From the NCBI GenBank assembly GCA_049431945.1, contig JBMTDJ010000005.1, forward strand, positions 1 to 61,122: 61,122 nt of DNA, read 5' to 3'. Shown in pieces: positions 18,621-26,815 of the stretch; position 1 is the stretch's first letter; each line of letters starts with the position of its first letter. The notes under the pieces were generated by a model. It did no database searches. It was not told where the DNA came from and was given only the letters and a program-made list of their open reading frames with translations. The translations under genes and the position numbers were made by a program. This DNA comes from Mxb001 sp049431945. Lineage in GTDB: Bacteria; Actinomycetota; Actinomycetes; S36-B12.

Positions 18621-19847
18621 ATGACGAAGCGCCCCTTGTCCCCGCAGGCTGCCGCGATTGTGGCCATGTCCCGGTCCAGCCTGTCGCGCCGCCGGCTCCT
18701 TCAGGTGGCGGGCATCACGGGCGTGGCTGCTACGGCCGCCGCATGCGGTGCCGGGGGTGGTTCGAGCGACGAGAGCAGCGCCGCTCCCTCCCCGACGCAG
18801 GCATCGGATCTGTCCGACTCCGAGAAGTTCGTCAATTGGGCCAACTGGCCGCTCTACATCGACGTCAACGACGAGACCGGCGCGTACCCCACGCTCGAGG
18901 CGTTCACGGCCACGACGGGCATCGACGTCAACTACACCGAGGACGTCAACGACAACAACGAGTTCTACGCCAAGGTGCGCGCCCAGCTCGAGGCTGGCCA
19001 GTCGATCGATCGCGACATCGTCGTCCTGACTGACTGGATGGCAGCGCTGTGGATCAACAATGGCTTCGCAGCCAAGTTCGACAAGGCCCTGATTCCCAAC
19101 GCCGCCAACCTCGAGCCGGCGTACAACGGCGTCGCCTTCGACCCCAACCGCGACTACACCCTGCCGTGGTTCTCCGGCTTCGGGGCGTTCGGCTGGAACA
19201 AGGCGGCGCTCCAGGAGACCCTGGGCACCGGCAGCCTGACGTCACTCGATCAGCTCTGGGACCCGGCGCTCAAGGGCCGCATCACCGTCCTGTCCGAGAT
19301 GCGCGACACGATGGGCATCATCATGGCGTGGCAGGGCGCTGACCCCTCCAACTTCACCGATGACCAGTACCAGGCGGGCATCGCCGAGCTGCAGAAGCAG
19401 ATCGACAGCGGGCAGATCCGCCAGGTGGCGGGTAACGACTACGTCGCCGCGCTCGAGACCGGCGACGTCATCGCCGTCATCGGCTGGTCCGGCGACATGT
19501 TCCAGCTCGGCGATGACTACGGCGTGGGCCTGCCCGAGAGCGGCGGCATGCTGTGGACGGACAACATGCTCATCCCGTCCGTTGCGACCCACAAGAAGAA
19601 TGCCGAGGCGGTCATGAACTACTACTACGACCCCGCCGTCGCCGCCGAGGTCGCCGCCTACGTCCAGTACATCTCCCCAGTTGCGGGCGCCAAGGAGGCC
19701 ATGGCCGACATCGATCCCACCCTGGTCGACAACCAGTGGATCTTCCCGGATCAGGCCACCCTCGATAACTCCTACGTCTTCATGACCTTGACGCCGGAGC
19801 AGGACGAGGCCTACCAGCGCGAGTTCCAGAAGGCCATCGGTCTGTAG
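18621..19847 (+). CDS. potD: Spermidine/putrescine-binding lipoprotein
   Basis: A 408-residue periplasmic-type binding protein. The N terminus carries a twin-arginine motif (SRRRLLQ, residues 22-28) and a lipobox ending in Cys42 (AAAC), so it is probably Tat-exported and lipid-anchored. The mature domain opens with KFVNWANWPLYIDVNDETG and includes VNYTEDVNDNNEFYAKV, characteristic of the PotD/PotF group. The ATG at 18621 follows a GAGGAG; ATG at 18666 is an alternative. It delivers polyamines to the permease encoded by the next genes. Confidence 0.93.
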   Translation: MTKRPLSPQAAAIVAMSRSSLSRRRLLQVAGITGVAATAAACGAGGGSSDESSAAPSPTQASDLSDSEKFVNWANWPLYIDVNDETGAYPTLEAFTATTGIDVNYTEDVNDNNEFYAKVRAQLEAGQSIDRDIVVLTDWMAALWINNGFAAKFDKALIPNAANLEPAYNGVAFDPNRDYTLPWFSGFGAFGWNKAALQETLGTGSLTSLDQLWDPALKGRITVLSEMRDTMGIIMAWQGADPSNFTDDQYQAGIAELQKQIDSGQIRQVAGNDYVAALETGDVIAVIGWSGDMFQLGDDYGVGLPESGGMLWTDNMLIPSVATHKKNAEAVMNYYYDPAVAAEVAAYVQYISPVAGAKEAMADIDPTLVDNQWIFPDQATLDNSYVFMTLTPEQDEAYQREFQKAIGL

Positions 19848-19858
19848 TCCGAGAGGCG

Positions 19859-19864
19859 TAGGCT
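19859..19864 (+). promoter_or_regulatory. Possible internal -10 box before potA
   Basis: TAGGCT in the 41-bp gap between potD and potA gives a predicted start ~18 bases before the GTG and upstream of the GGAGAGGAG ribosome-binding site. It would allow the membrane genes to be expressed apart from the abundant binding protein. Confidence 0.3.
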
Positions 19865-19888
19865 GCCGGGTCGCAGGAGAGGAGAGCC

Positions 19889-20989
19889 GTGGCGGCCAAT
19901 GATGGAGTTCAGGATCTGCACCTGGTCAACCTGGTCAAGTCCTTCGGTGACTTCGTTGCCGTCGACGATCTGACCCTGACTATTCCCGCGGGGTCGTTCT
20001 TCGCCCTCTTGGGGCCGTCAGGGTGCGGCAAGACCACGACCCTCCGCATGGTGGCCGGACTCGAGGATCCGACGAGCGGGCAGATCATGCTCGGCTCGAC
20101 GGACATCACGAATGAGAAGCCGTACAAGAGGCATGTCAATACGGTCTTCCAGTCGTATGCGCTCTTCCCGCACCTGGACATCTTCGAGAACGTCGCGTTC
20201 GGTCTGCGCCGCCGCGGCATCAAGGATGTGACGGGTCCGGTCAATGCCATGCTGGATCTCGTCGAGCTCGGGCCGATGGCACGGCGCAAGCCAGCACAGC
20301 TGTCCGGTGGTCAGCAGCAGCGCGTGGCGGTCGCTCGCGCGCTGATCAACCAGCCGGGTGTGCTCCTGCTGGACGAGCCTCTCGGCGCCCTCGACCTCAA
20401 GTTGCGTCGACAGATGCAGATCGAGCTCAAGCGCATTCAGACCGAGGTGGGGACGACATTCGTCCATGTCACCCATGACCAGGAAGAGGCCATGACGATG
20501 GCCGACACGGTCGCGGTCATGAACAAGGGGCGCATTGAGCAGATGGGTGCCCCGGTCGACATCTATGAGCTGCCGCGCACCGCGTTCGTGGCCAACTTCC
20601 TGGGCCAGTCCAACACCGTGGCCGGCACCGTGTCCGGTAGGTCGGGCAGCGATTTGGTCGTCAACGCCTATGGCGCGTCGTTTACGGTTCCGTCCGCCCG
20701 GTCGACGCGGCAGGACGGCGCCATCCTCGTCGGGGTCCGACCCGAGAAGTTGTCGGTCGCCTCAGCTGGGGGCGCTGTTCCGGATCGCAGCAACAGGGTC
20801 ACCGGCAAGGTGACCGACGCCTCTTTCACGGGCGTGTCCACTCAGTACCTCGTCATGACCAGCTGGGGCGATGAGTGGACGGTGTTCGAGCAGAATAGGT
20901 CCGCGGACATCCTGCGCCCGGGCGACGAGGTGGTCATGCACTGGGCGCCTGAGCACACCTTCGGCCTCGACGTCCCGTCGGAGTCCTGA
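19889..20989 (+). CDS. potA: Spermidine/putrescine ABC transporter ATP-binding protein
   Basis: A 366-residue ABC ATPase with Walker A GPSGCGKTT, Q-loop region NTVFQSYALFPH, signature LSGGQQQR, Walker B LLLLDEPLGALD and H-loop VTHDQEE. A C-terminal TOBE regulatory domain occupies roughly residues 240-366, which distinguishes PotA from the shorter importer ATPase at 10143. The GTG start is preceded by GGAGAGGAG. It powers the PotBC permease encoded immediately downstream. Confidence 0.94.
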   Translation: MAANDGVQDLHLVNLVKSFGDFVAVDDLTLTIPAGSFFALLGPSGCGKTTTLRMVAGLEDPTSGQIMLGSTDITNEKPYKRHVNTVFQSYALFPHLDIFENVAFGLRRRGIKDVTGPVNAMLDLVELGPMARRKPAQLSGGQQQRVAVARALINQPGVLLLDEPLGALDLKLRRQMQIELKRIQTEVGTTFVHVTHDQEEAMTMADTVAVMNKGRIEQMGAPVDIYELPRTAFVANFLGQSNTVAGTVSGRSGSDLVVNAYGASFTVPSARSTRQDGAILVGVRPEKLSVASAGGAVPDRSNRVTGKVTDASFTGVSTQYLVMTSWGDEWTVFEQNRSADILRPGDEVVMHWAPEHTFGLDVPSES

Positions 20990-20990
20990 C

Positions 20991-21893
20991 ATGCCGGCAC
21001 TCGCCCCCAGCGCCGGAGGGTCTGCCGGTGTCGTCGTCTCGGGAGCTGCCGCCCAGCGGCGTCCGCGCACCGCGTATCTGCTGCTCATTCCCGGTATCGC
21101 CTGGCTGACGATCTTCTTCGTCGTCCCGCTCATCTCGCTGTTCTTCACCAGCCTCCAGGCACCCACCGGCAAGTCTGGCGTCTATCAGCCCGCCTTCGAG
21201 GTGTCGAACTACCTCGTCGCCATCCAGGAGTACTGGCCCACATTCGTCAAGTCCTTCATCTACTCCGGCATCGCGACGGTCCTCGCCCTGGTCATCGCCT
21301 ACCCCCTGGCCTACTTCATCGCCTTCCGCGCCGGCAAGTGGCGTGCGCTGCTCCTCGTGCTCGTCGTCGCGCCGTTCTTCGCGTCGTTCCTGCTTCGCAC
21401 ATACGCGTGGCGGACGATCCTGGCGGACGAGGGCTTCATCACCAGCTTCTTCAATGCCCTGCACCTGCTGCCGGAGAACCGCATTCTCAACACCCCGATC
21501 GCGGTCGTCCTCGGCCTGACATACAACTTCTTGCCCTTCATGATCCTGCCCCTCTACGCCGCACTCGAGCGCATCGACCCGCGTCTGATCGAGGCGGCCG
21601 GCGACCTCTATGCCTCGCCATTCACCGGCTTCCGCAAGGTCATCTGGCCCCTGAGCCTGCCGGGCGTCGTGGCGGGGACGCTGCTGACATTCATTCCCGC
21701 GTCAGGCGACTACATCAACGCCACCCTGCTCGGTGCTCCGAGCGATCGCATGGTGGGCAATGCGATCCAGACCAACTTCTTGCAGTTCCGCGACTACCCG
21801 ATCGCGAGCGCATTGTCGTTCATCCTCATGGCGATCATCCTCACCGTCGTCTTCGTGTATATCCGACGGGCCGGCACGGAGGATCTCGTCTGA
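20991..21893 (+). CDS. potB: Spermidine/putrescine ABC transporter permease I
   Basis: A 300-residue membrane permease. After a ~20-residue Ala/Gly-rich N-terminus come about six helices, the first TAYLLLIPGIAWLTIFFVVP, a PotB-type opening. The EAA coupling loop (LIEAAGDLYASPFTGFRKVI) is clear. ATG at 20991 follows the potA stop by one base, and the stop overlaps the potC start (TGATG). It forms the channel with PotC. Confidence 0.93.
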   Translation: MPALAPSAGGSAGVVVSGAAAQRRPRTAYLLLIPGIAWLTIFFVVPLISLFFTSLQAPTGKSGVYQPAFEVSNYLVAIQEYWPTFVKSFIYSGIATVLALVIAYPLAYFIAFRAGKWRALLLVLVVAPFFASFLLRTYAWRTILADEGFITSFFNALHLLPENRILNTPIAVVLGLTYNFLPFMILPLYAALERIDPRLIEAAGDLYASPFTGFRKVIWPLSLPGVVAGTLLTFIPASGDYINATLLGAPSDRMVGNAIQTNFLQFRDYPIASALSFILMAIILTVVFVYIRRAGTEDLV

Positions 21894-22699
21894 TGCGTTG
21901 GCTGCGCAAGAACCTCATACCGATCATCGGACTGCTCGTCCTGGTCTATCTCTTCGTTCCTATCGCTGTTGTCGCGATCCTCAGCTTCAACAAGCCGGAC
22001 GGGAAGTTCAACATCTCCTGGAACCAGTTCTCGCTCGATGCGTGGCAGAACATCTGCGGCGTACCCGGCGTCTGTGGATCCTTCGTCACCAGCATCCAGA
22101 TCGGCCTCATCGCGACGCTCGTCGGCACCATCTTCGGAACGATGATCGCCTTCGCCCTGGTGCGCTACCGATTCCGCGGGCGCTCGACGACCAATCTGCT
22201 CATCTTCCTGCCGATGGCCACACCTGAAGTCGTCCTCGGCTCAAGCCTTCTGGCCCTGTTCCTCAACCTGGCCTTCCCCTTGGGCTTTTGGACCGTGACC
22301 ATCGCCCACATCATGTTCATCATCAGCTTCGTCGTGGTGACGGTGAAGGCTCGCCTGCAGGGCATGGACCCCAGGCTCGAGGAGGCGGCGCGCGATCTCT
22401 ACGCCGATCCCACGGCGACCTTCCGCTACGTCACCTTCCCGCTGGTCCTCCCCGGCATTCTCGGTGCGGCGCTCCTCGGATTCAGCCTGTCCTTCGACGA
22501 CTACATCATCAGTGCGTTCAATGCTGGCACGCTTGTGACGTTCCCGATCTACATCTGGGGTGCCGCTCAGCGCGGCATCCCGGTGCAGGTCAACGCTCTG
22601 GCCACCCTCGTGTTCGTCATCGCCCTCGTCACGGTCGTGTCGGTGCAGATCATCGGTGCTCGTCGTCGCCGCAAGATGGAGAGCGCCGTCGGCAGCTGA
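21893..22699 (+). CDS. potC: Spermidine/putrescine ABC transporter permease II
   Basis: A 268-residue permease beginning MRWLRKNLIPIIGLLVLVYL, with the PotC signature IAVVAILSFNKPDGKFNISW in the first periplasmic loop and the EAA loop LEEAARDLYADPTATF. The ATG overlaps the potB stop by one base, showing tight coupling. It pairs with PotB. Confidence 0.93.
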   Translation: MRWLRKNLIPIIGLLVLVYLFVPIAVVAILSFNKPDGKFNISWNQFSLDAWQNICGVPGVCGSFVTSIQIGLIATLVGTIFGTMIAFALVRYRFRGRSTTNLLIFLPMATPEVVLGSSLLALFLNLAFPLGFWTVTIAHIMFIISFVVVTVKARLQGMDPRLEEAARDLYADPTATFRYVTFPLVLPGILGAALLGFSLSFDDYIISAFNAGTLVTFPIYIWGAAQRGIPVQVNALATLVFVIALVTVVSVQIIGARRRRKMESAVGS

Positions 22700-22705
22700 T
22701 CACCC

Positions 22706-24118
22706 ATGCCCTTCCCTGACGTCGTCACATCCCAAGCACGCGCGGCACTCGCCGACGTGCACTTCGTGCCGTACTGGCTCGACCAGCCCGATCGTCCGGC
22801 CCCGCGTCCGGCGCTGGTCGGTGATATCGAGGCGGATCTCGTCGTGGTCGGTGCCGGGCTCAGCGGCCTGTGGACCGCGTATGAGGCGCGGCGGCGCTTC
22901 CCGGCTTGGCGGGTGGTGCTGCTCGACGGCCAGCGCATCGCCGAGGCAGCCTCGGGGCGCAACGGCGGGTTCGTCGCGGCGTCCTTGACGCACGGCCTGC
23001 CCAATGGCCTGTCGCGTTGGCCCGACGACATGCACGAGCTCGTCCGGCAGGGGCAGGCGAACCTCGATGGGATCGTCGCCGTCATCGAGGCCGAGGGGAT
23101 CGACTGCGACCTGGTGCGCTCGGGGGAGCTCGACGTCGCGGTCGAGGACTACCAGGTGGCCGACCTGCGTGAGATGGTCGATGAGGCCGCCGGCCTGGGT
23201 CTGGACTACGAATTCCTCGACCGAGATGACGTGCGGTCGCTCGTCGATTCGCCGACGTACCGCGCCGGGGTTCTCGATCGCTCGGGGGTGGTCATGGTCG
23301 ATCCGGCGCGACTGTCGTGGGGACTTGCCGCGGCGAGCGAGCGCGCCGGGGTGGAGATCTTCGAGCACACGCGTGTCACCTCGCTGGATCGCGCAGGGGC
23401 GGGCATGCGCGTCACCACGGACTTCGGCTCAGTGCGCGCCCGACGGGTCGCGCTGGCCACCAGCGCGTTCCCGCCGCTGCTCAAGCGTCTGGGCCATTAC
23501 GTCGTGCCGGTCTACGACTCGGTGCTCATGACCGAGCCGCTCACCGCTGACCAGCGAGCCGCAATCGGCTGGCAGGACCGGGTCGGCATCGGCGACGCCG
23601 GCAACCAGTTCCACTACTACCGGATGACCGCAGACGGCCGGATCCTGTGGGGTGGGTACGACGCGTCGTACTACGGCGGCTTCAACCCGATGCACGAGCG
23701 ACAGGGTGCACCCTTCGCTCGCCTCTCCGAGCACTTTCGCTATACGTTCCCGCAACTCGAGGGCTTGCGGTTCACGCATGCGTGGGCCGGTGCGATCGAC
23801 ACGTGCTCCCGCTTCAGCGCGTTCTGGGGTACGGCCTACGACGGGCGGGTGTCGTACAGCCTCGGGTTCACTGGGCTCGGCGTGGGTGCGAGCAGGTTCG
23901 GTGCCCAGGTGATGCTGGACCTGCTGTCCGGCGAGCACACCGAGCGCACGAGCCTGGAGATGGTCCAGAGCAAGCCCATTCCCTTCCCGCCGGAGCCCAT
24001 TCGCGGCCTCGGGATCGGCATCACGCGTCGCGCCATCGACAAGGCCGACCGCAACGAGGGCAGGCGCAACCTGTGGCTGCGCACCCTTGACCGCATCGGC
24101 CTCGGCTTCGACAGCTGA
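22706..24118 (+). CDS. FAD-dependent amine oxidase (DAO family), second copy
   Basis: A 470-residue flavoprotein with the FAD motif DLVVVGAGLSGLWTAYEARR, the AASGRNGGF contact motif and the C-terminal FTGLGVGASRFG that closes the FAD site. It resembles gamma-glutamylputrescine oxidoreductases and the DAO-family gene at 2529-3899. Its place six bases after potC says that it acts on the imported polyamine or a product of it, giving an aminoaldehyde for the dehydrogenase at the head of the operon. No glutamylating ligase is nearby, so direct oxidation is possible. Confidence 0.87.
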   Translation: MPFPDVVTSQARAALADVHFVPYWLDQPDRPAPRPALVGDIEADLVVVGAGLSGLWTAYEARRRFPAWRVVLLDGQRIAEAASGRNGGFVAASLTHGLPNGLSRWPDDMHELVRQGQANLDGIVAVIEAEGIDCDLVRSGELDVAVEDYQVADLREMVDEAAGLGLDYEFLDRDDVRSLVDSPTYRAGVLDRSGVVMVDPARLSWGLAAASERAGVEIFEHTRVTSLDRAGAGMRVTTDFGSVRARRVALATSAFPPLLKRLGHYVVPVYDSVLMTEPLTADQRAAIGWQDRVGIGDAGNQFHYYRMTADGRILWGGYDASYYGGFNPMHERQGAPFARLSEHFRYTFPQLEGLRFTHAWAGAIDTCSRFSAFWGTAYDGRVSYSLGFTGLGVGASRFGAQVMLDLLSGEHTERTSLEMVQSKPIPFPPEPIRGLGIGITRRAIDKADRNEGRRNLWLRTLDRIGLGFDS

Positions 24119-24123
24119 CCCCC

Positions 24124-24129
24124 TAGGGT
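24124..24129 (+). promoter_or_regulatory. -10 box of a leaderless promoter for the ureohydrolase gene
   Basis: TAGGGT is followed by six bases and then the ATG at 24136. This matches the spacing seen at lrp, rpe and argC and suggests an internal leaderless transcript in addition to operon read-through. Confidence 0.45.
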
Positions 24130-24135
24130 GGGCTC

Positions 24136-25158
24136 ATGACTCGCTACGGCGGACAGTTCGGGCCGGACCTGACCTTTCTCGGCGTGCCCCGTTGCGATCT
24201 CGACGACCCGGCGACCTACGCCGATGCGGACGTCGTGATCCTGGGCGCTCCCTTTGATGGCGGCACGTCGTTCCGCAGCGGGGCCCGCTTCGGGCCCCAG
24301 GCGCTGCGCATGGCCTGCTATCTCGGTCACGACGGCTCCCGCCCCTCCCTCGCCCTGCGCACCGATGGCCTGCAGGACCTCCGAGTCGTCGACGGTGGCG
24401 ATGTCGAGATGTTCAGTGGCGATGCTGCGCGCTCCTGCGCGGACCTCGAGGTGGTCGTGCAACGGGTCGCCGAGACAGGTGCTGTGCCGCTGGTGCTCGG
24501 CGGCGACCACACCATCACGTGGCCCGACGTCACCGGCGTCGCTCGGGCTCGCGGCTGGGGACGGGTATCGGTGCTGCACTTCGATGCCCATGCCGACACG
24601 GGTGACATCGAGTTCGGCTCCCTCATCGGGCACGGACAGCCCATGCGCAGGCTCATCGAGTCGGGAGCGGCGCGAGGGGACCGCTTTCTCCAGATTGGCC
24701 TGCGCGGCTACTGGCCCCCGCCGGACATCCTTGACTGGATGGCCGAGCAGCGGATGCGCTCCTACGAGATGACCGAGATTGTGACGCGCGGACTCGACGA
24801 CTGTCTCACCGAATCCTTCGAGATCGCGATGGACGACTGCGACGGGGTCTTCCTCTCAGTCGACATCGACGTGGCCGATCCGGGTCACGCCCCCGGCACA
24901 GGCACGCCTGAGCCGGGCGGACTGAGTTCGCGGCAACTTCTCGACGCCGTGCGACGAATCTGCCTCGAACTGCCCGTCGTCGGCATGGACGTCGTTGAGG
25001 TGTCCCCGCCCTACGATCATGCGGACATCACCGCAATGCTCGGCAATCGCGTGATCCTCGAGGCGCTATCGGCGATGGCACGACGCCGCCGGGACGAAGC
25101 GACAGGGGAGTCGTGGGATCCATCGACACCATTGCTTGCCGACCGGGGGGATTTCTGA
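24136..25158 (+). CDS. Agmatinase/ureohydrolase family protein
   Basis: A 340-residue binuclear-manganese ureohydrolase. The metal ligands are present in VLGGDHTITWP, LHFDAHADTGD and LSVDIDVADPGHAPGTGTPE. The family removes urea from guanidino compounds: agmatine to putrescine, or guanidinobutyrate or guanidinopropionate to omega-amino acids. Inside a polyamine uptake and oxidation operon, agmatine or another guanidino-polyamine is the best guess. The segment GHGQPMRRLIESG matches the substrate-loop position of agmatinases. The stop overlaps the next start by one base. Confidence 0.85.
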   Translation: MTRYGGQFGPDLTFLGVPRCDLDDPATYADADVVILGAPFDGGTSFRSGARFGPQALRMACYLGHDGSRPSLALRTDGLQDLRVVDGGDVEMFSGDAARSCADLEVVVQRVAETGAVPLVLGGDHTITWPDVTGVARARGWGRVSVLHFDAHADTGDIEFGSLIGHGQPMRRLIESGAARGDRFLQIGLRGYWPPPDILDWMAEQRMRSYEMTEIVTRGLDDCLTESFEIAMDDCDGVFLSVDIDVADPGHAPGTGTPEPGGLSSRQLLDAVRRICLELPVVGMDVVEVSPPYDHADITAMLGNRVILEALSAMARRRRDEATGESWDPSTPLLADRGDF

Positions 25159-26369
25159 TGCGCGTCCTAGCGATCGGCTCTGGCGGTGTCGGCACCTCCG
25201 CGGCGCTCATCGCGGCGCGCCGCGACTTCTTCGAGGCGTGGGTGTGTGCCGACTACGACGAGTCGCGGTCTCGCGCGCTCAGTGATCGGGTCGGTGACGC
25301 GAGATTCACCGGCATCGCTCTCGATGCGAGCGATCTGGGCGCGGTCGAGGCAGCCTGTCGTGCTCACGGCATCACGCATGTGCTCAATGTGGTCGATCCG
25401 CGATTCAACATGTCGATCTTTGACGGCGCCTTCGCCGCGGGCGCCCACTATCTCGACACGGCCATGAGCCTGTCGCGCCCGCACCCGGAGCGCCCCCACT
25501 CGGACACCTTCGTCAAACTCGGCGACGAGCAGTTCGACAGGTCAGACGCTTGGGCGGAGCGCGGACTTCTGGCCCTGTGCGGCATCGGCGTCGAGCCGGG
25601 CCTCGCGGACGTCTTCGCCCGCTACGCCGCGGATCACCTCTTCACGGAAATCGACGAGATCGGCATCCGCGATGGCGCGAACCTGCTCGTCGCCGGGTAC
25701 GACTTCGCGCCGAGCTTCTCGATCTGGACCACGATCGAGGAGTGCCTGAACCCGCCGGTGATCTGGGAGCGCGACCGTGGCTGGTTCACCACCGCGCCGT
25801 TCTCTGAGCCCGAGGTCTTCGACTTCCCCGAGGGCATCGGACCCGTCGAGTGCGTCAACGTCGAGCACGAAGAGGTGCTCCTTGTGCCTCGCTGGATCGA
25901 GTGCAAGCGGGTGACGTTCAAGTACGGCCTGGGCGATGAGTTCATCGAGGTCCTCAAGACACTGCACAAGCTTGGCCTCGATCGCACCGAGCCGGTCTCT
26001 GTGCGCGGAGCACAGGTCAGCCCCCGTGACGTCGTGGCTGCATGCCTGCCGGACCCTGCTCAGCTCGGCGACAGGATGAGCGGCAAGACCTGCGCGGGGA
26101 CATGGATCACCGGGACGGGCCCAGATGGTGCACGGCGCGAGGTCTACCTCTTCCACGTGGCCGACAACGAGTGGACGATGCGCGAGTACGGCACCCAGGC
26201 GGTCACCTGGCAGACGGCGATGAATCCGGTGATCGCGCTGGAGTTGCTCGCGGCTGGCACGTGGACGGGGACCGGCGTCCTCGGCCCGGAGGCCTTCGAT
26301 GCGGTGCCGTACCTCGACCTCATGCGTGACGGCTACGGCCAGGAGTGGGGCATGCGCGAGCAGGCGTAG
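25158..26369 (+). CDS. Saccharopine dehydrogenase-like NAD(P)-dependent oxidoreductase
   Basis: A 403-residue protein with an N-terminal Rossmann nucleotide-binding motif (MRVLAIGSGGVGTSAALIAA) and the saccharopine-dehydrogenase-type catalytic and C-terminal segments (GIGVEPGLADVFARYA; later GVLGPEAFDAVPYLDLM). Relatives include saccharopine reductase, lysine 6-dehydrogenase, carboxynorspermidine dehydrogenase and homospermidine synthase. All join or split an amine and an oxo-compound through an imine. Its one-base coupling to an agmatinase-family gene in a polyamine operon favours a polyamine substrate, but the reaction is not settled. Confidence 0.8.
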   Translation: MRVLAIGSGGVGTSAALIAARRDFFEAWVCADYDESRSRALSDRVGDARFTGIALDASDLGAVEAACRAHGITHVLNVVDPRFNMSIFDGAFAAGAHYLDTAMSLSRPHPERPHSDTFVKLGDEQFDRSDAWAERGLLALCGIGVEPGLADVFARYAADHLFTEIDEIGIRDGANLLVAGYDFAPSFSIWTTIEECLNPPVIWERDRGWFTTAPFSEPEVFDFPEGIGPVECVNVEHEEVLLVPRWIECKRVTFKYGLGDEFIEVLKTLHKLGLDRTEPVSVRGAQVSPRDVVAACLPDPAQLGDRMSGKTCAGTWITGTGPDGARREVYLFHVADNEWTMREYGTQAVTWQTAMNPVIALELLAAGTWTGTGVLGPEAFDAVPYLDLMRDGYGQEWGMREQA

Positions 26370-26426
26370 GCGGCCTCAGGGCCGACCGTGGGCTCCGGAC
26401 CGTCCGGGCCGGGCACCGGCGTCGGG

Positions 26427-26432
26427 TAGACT
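26427..26432 (+). promoter_or_regulatory. Probable -10 box for rpoZ-coaBC
   Basis: TAGACT about 65 bp before the rpoZ ATG. The 128-bp gap 26370-26497 holds this box and two weak GC hairpins (26371-26384 and 26394-26406) that might end the polyamine operon. Nothing else was seen there. Confidence 0.4.
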
Positions 26433-26497
26433 CTCGGCGTCCGGCTGACTGCCGGCGCCCGTCAATCGCAAGAGCGAGCCATCCGTGAGAGGTCGAC

Positions 26498-26815
26498 ATG
26501 TCAGCGTCCGCGCGCCCCGAGGGCATCATCTACCCGCCCATTGACGACCTGCTCGCGAAGTCCGACTCGAAGTACTCCCTGGTGATCTACGCCGCCAAGC
26601 GGGCTCGACAGATCAACGCCTACTACTCCCAGCTCGGCGAGGGACTGCTGGAGTACGTCGGCCCGCTTGTGGAGACCCACGTGCAGGAGAAGCCGCTCTC
26701 GATCGCCATGCGCGAGATCGACGCCGGCCTGCTCACCTCCGAGCCTTTCGACCCCGCGGCCGAGCCCGTTGCCGAAGCGACCGTCGTCGAGGTGGTCGAG
26801 GAGGACCTCACCTGA
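26498..26815 (+). CDS. rpoZ: RNA polymerase omega subunit
   Basis: A 105-residue protein with the omega core: PPIDDLLAKSDSKYSLVIYA, AKRARQINAY, then the actinobacterial insert before EKPLSIAMREIDAGLL. It promotes assembly of the beta-prime subunit into RNA polymerase. The acidic C-terminal tail (about 25 residues) is common in actinomycetes. In most relatives gmk precedes rpoZ; here a catabolic operon takes that place. The stop overlaps the coaBC start. Confidence 0.95.
   Translation: MSASARPEGIIYPPIDDLLAKSDSKYSLVIYAAKRARQINAYYSQLGEGLLEYVGPLVETHVQEKPLSIAMREIDAGLLTSEPFDPAAEPVAEATVVEVVEEDLT

Noticed and set aside
26371..26406. Terminator between the polyamine operon and rpoZ
   Set aside because: Only two 5-bp GC stems are present, no stronger than chance at this base composition; noted but not called as a feature.
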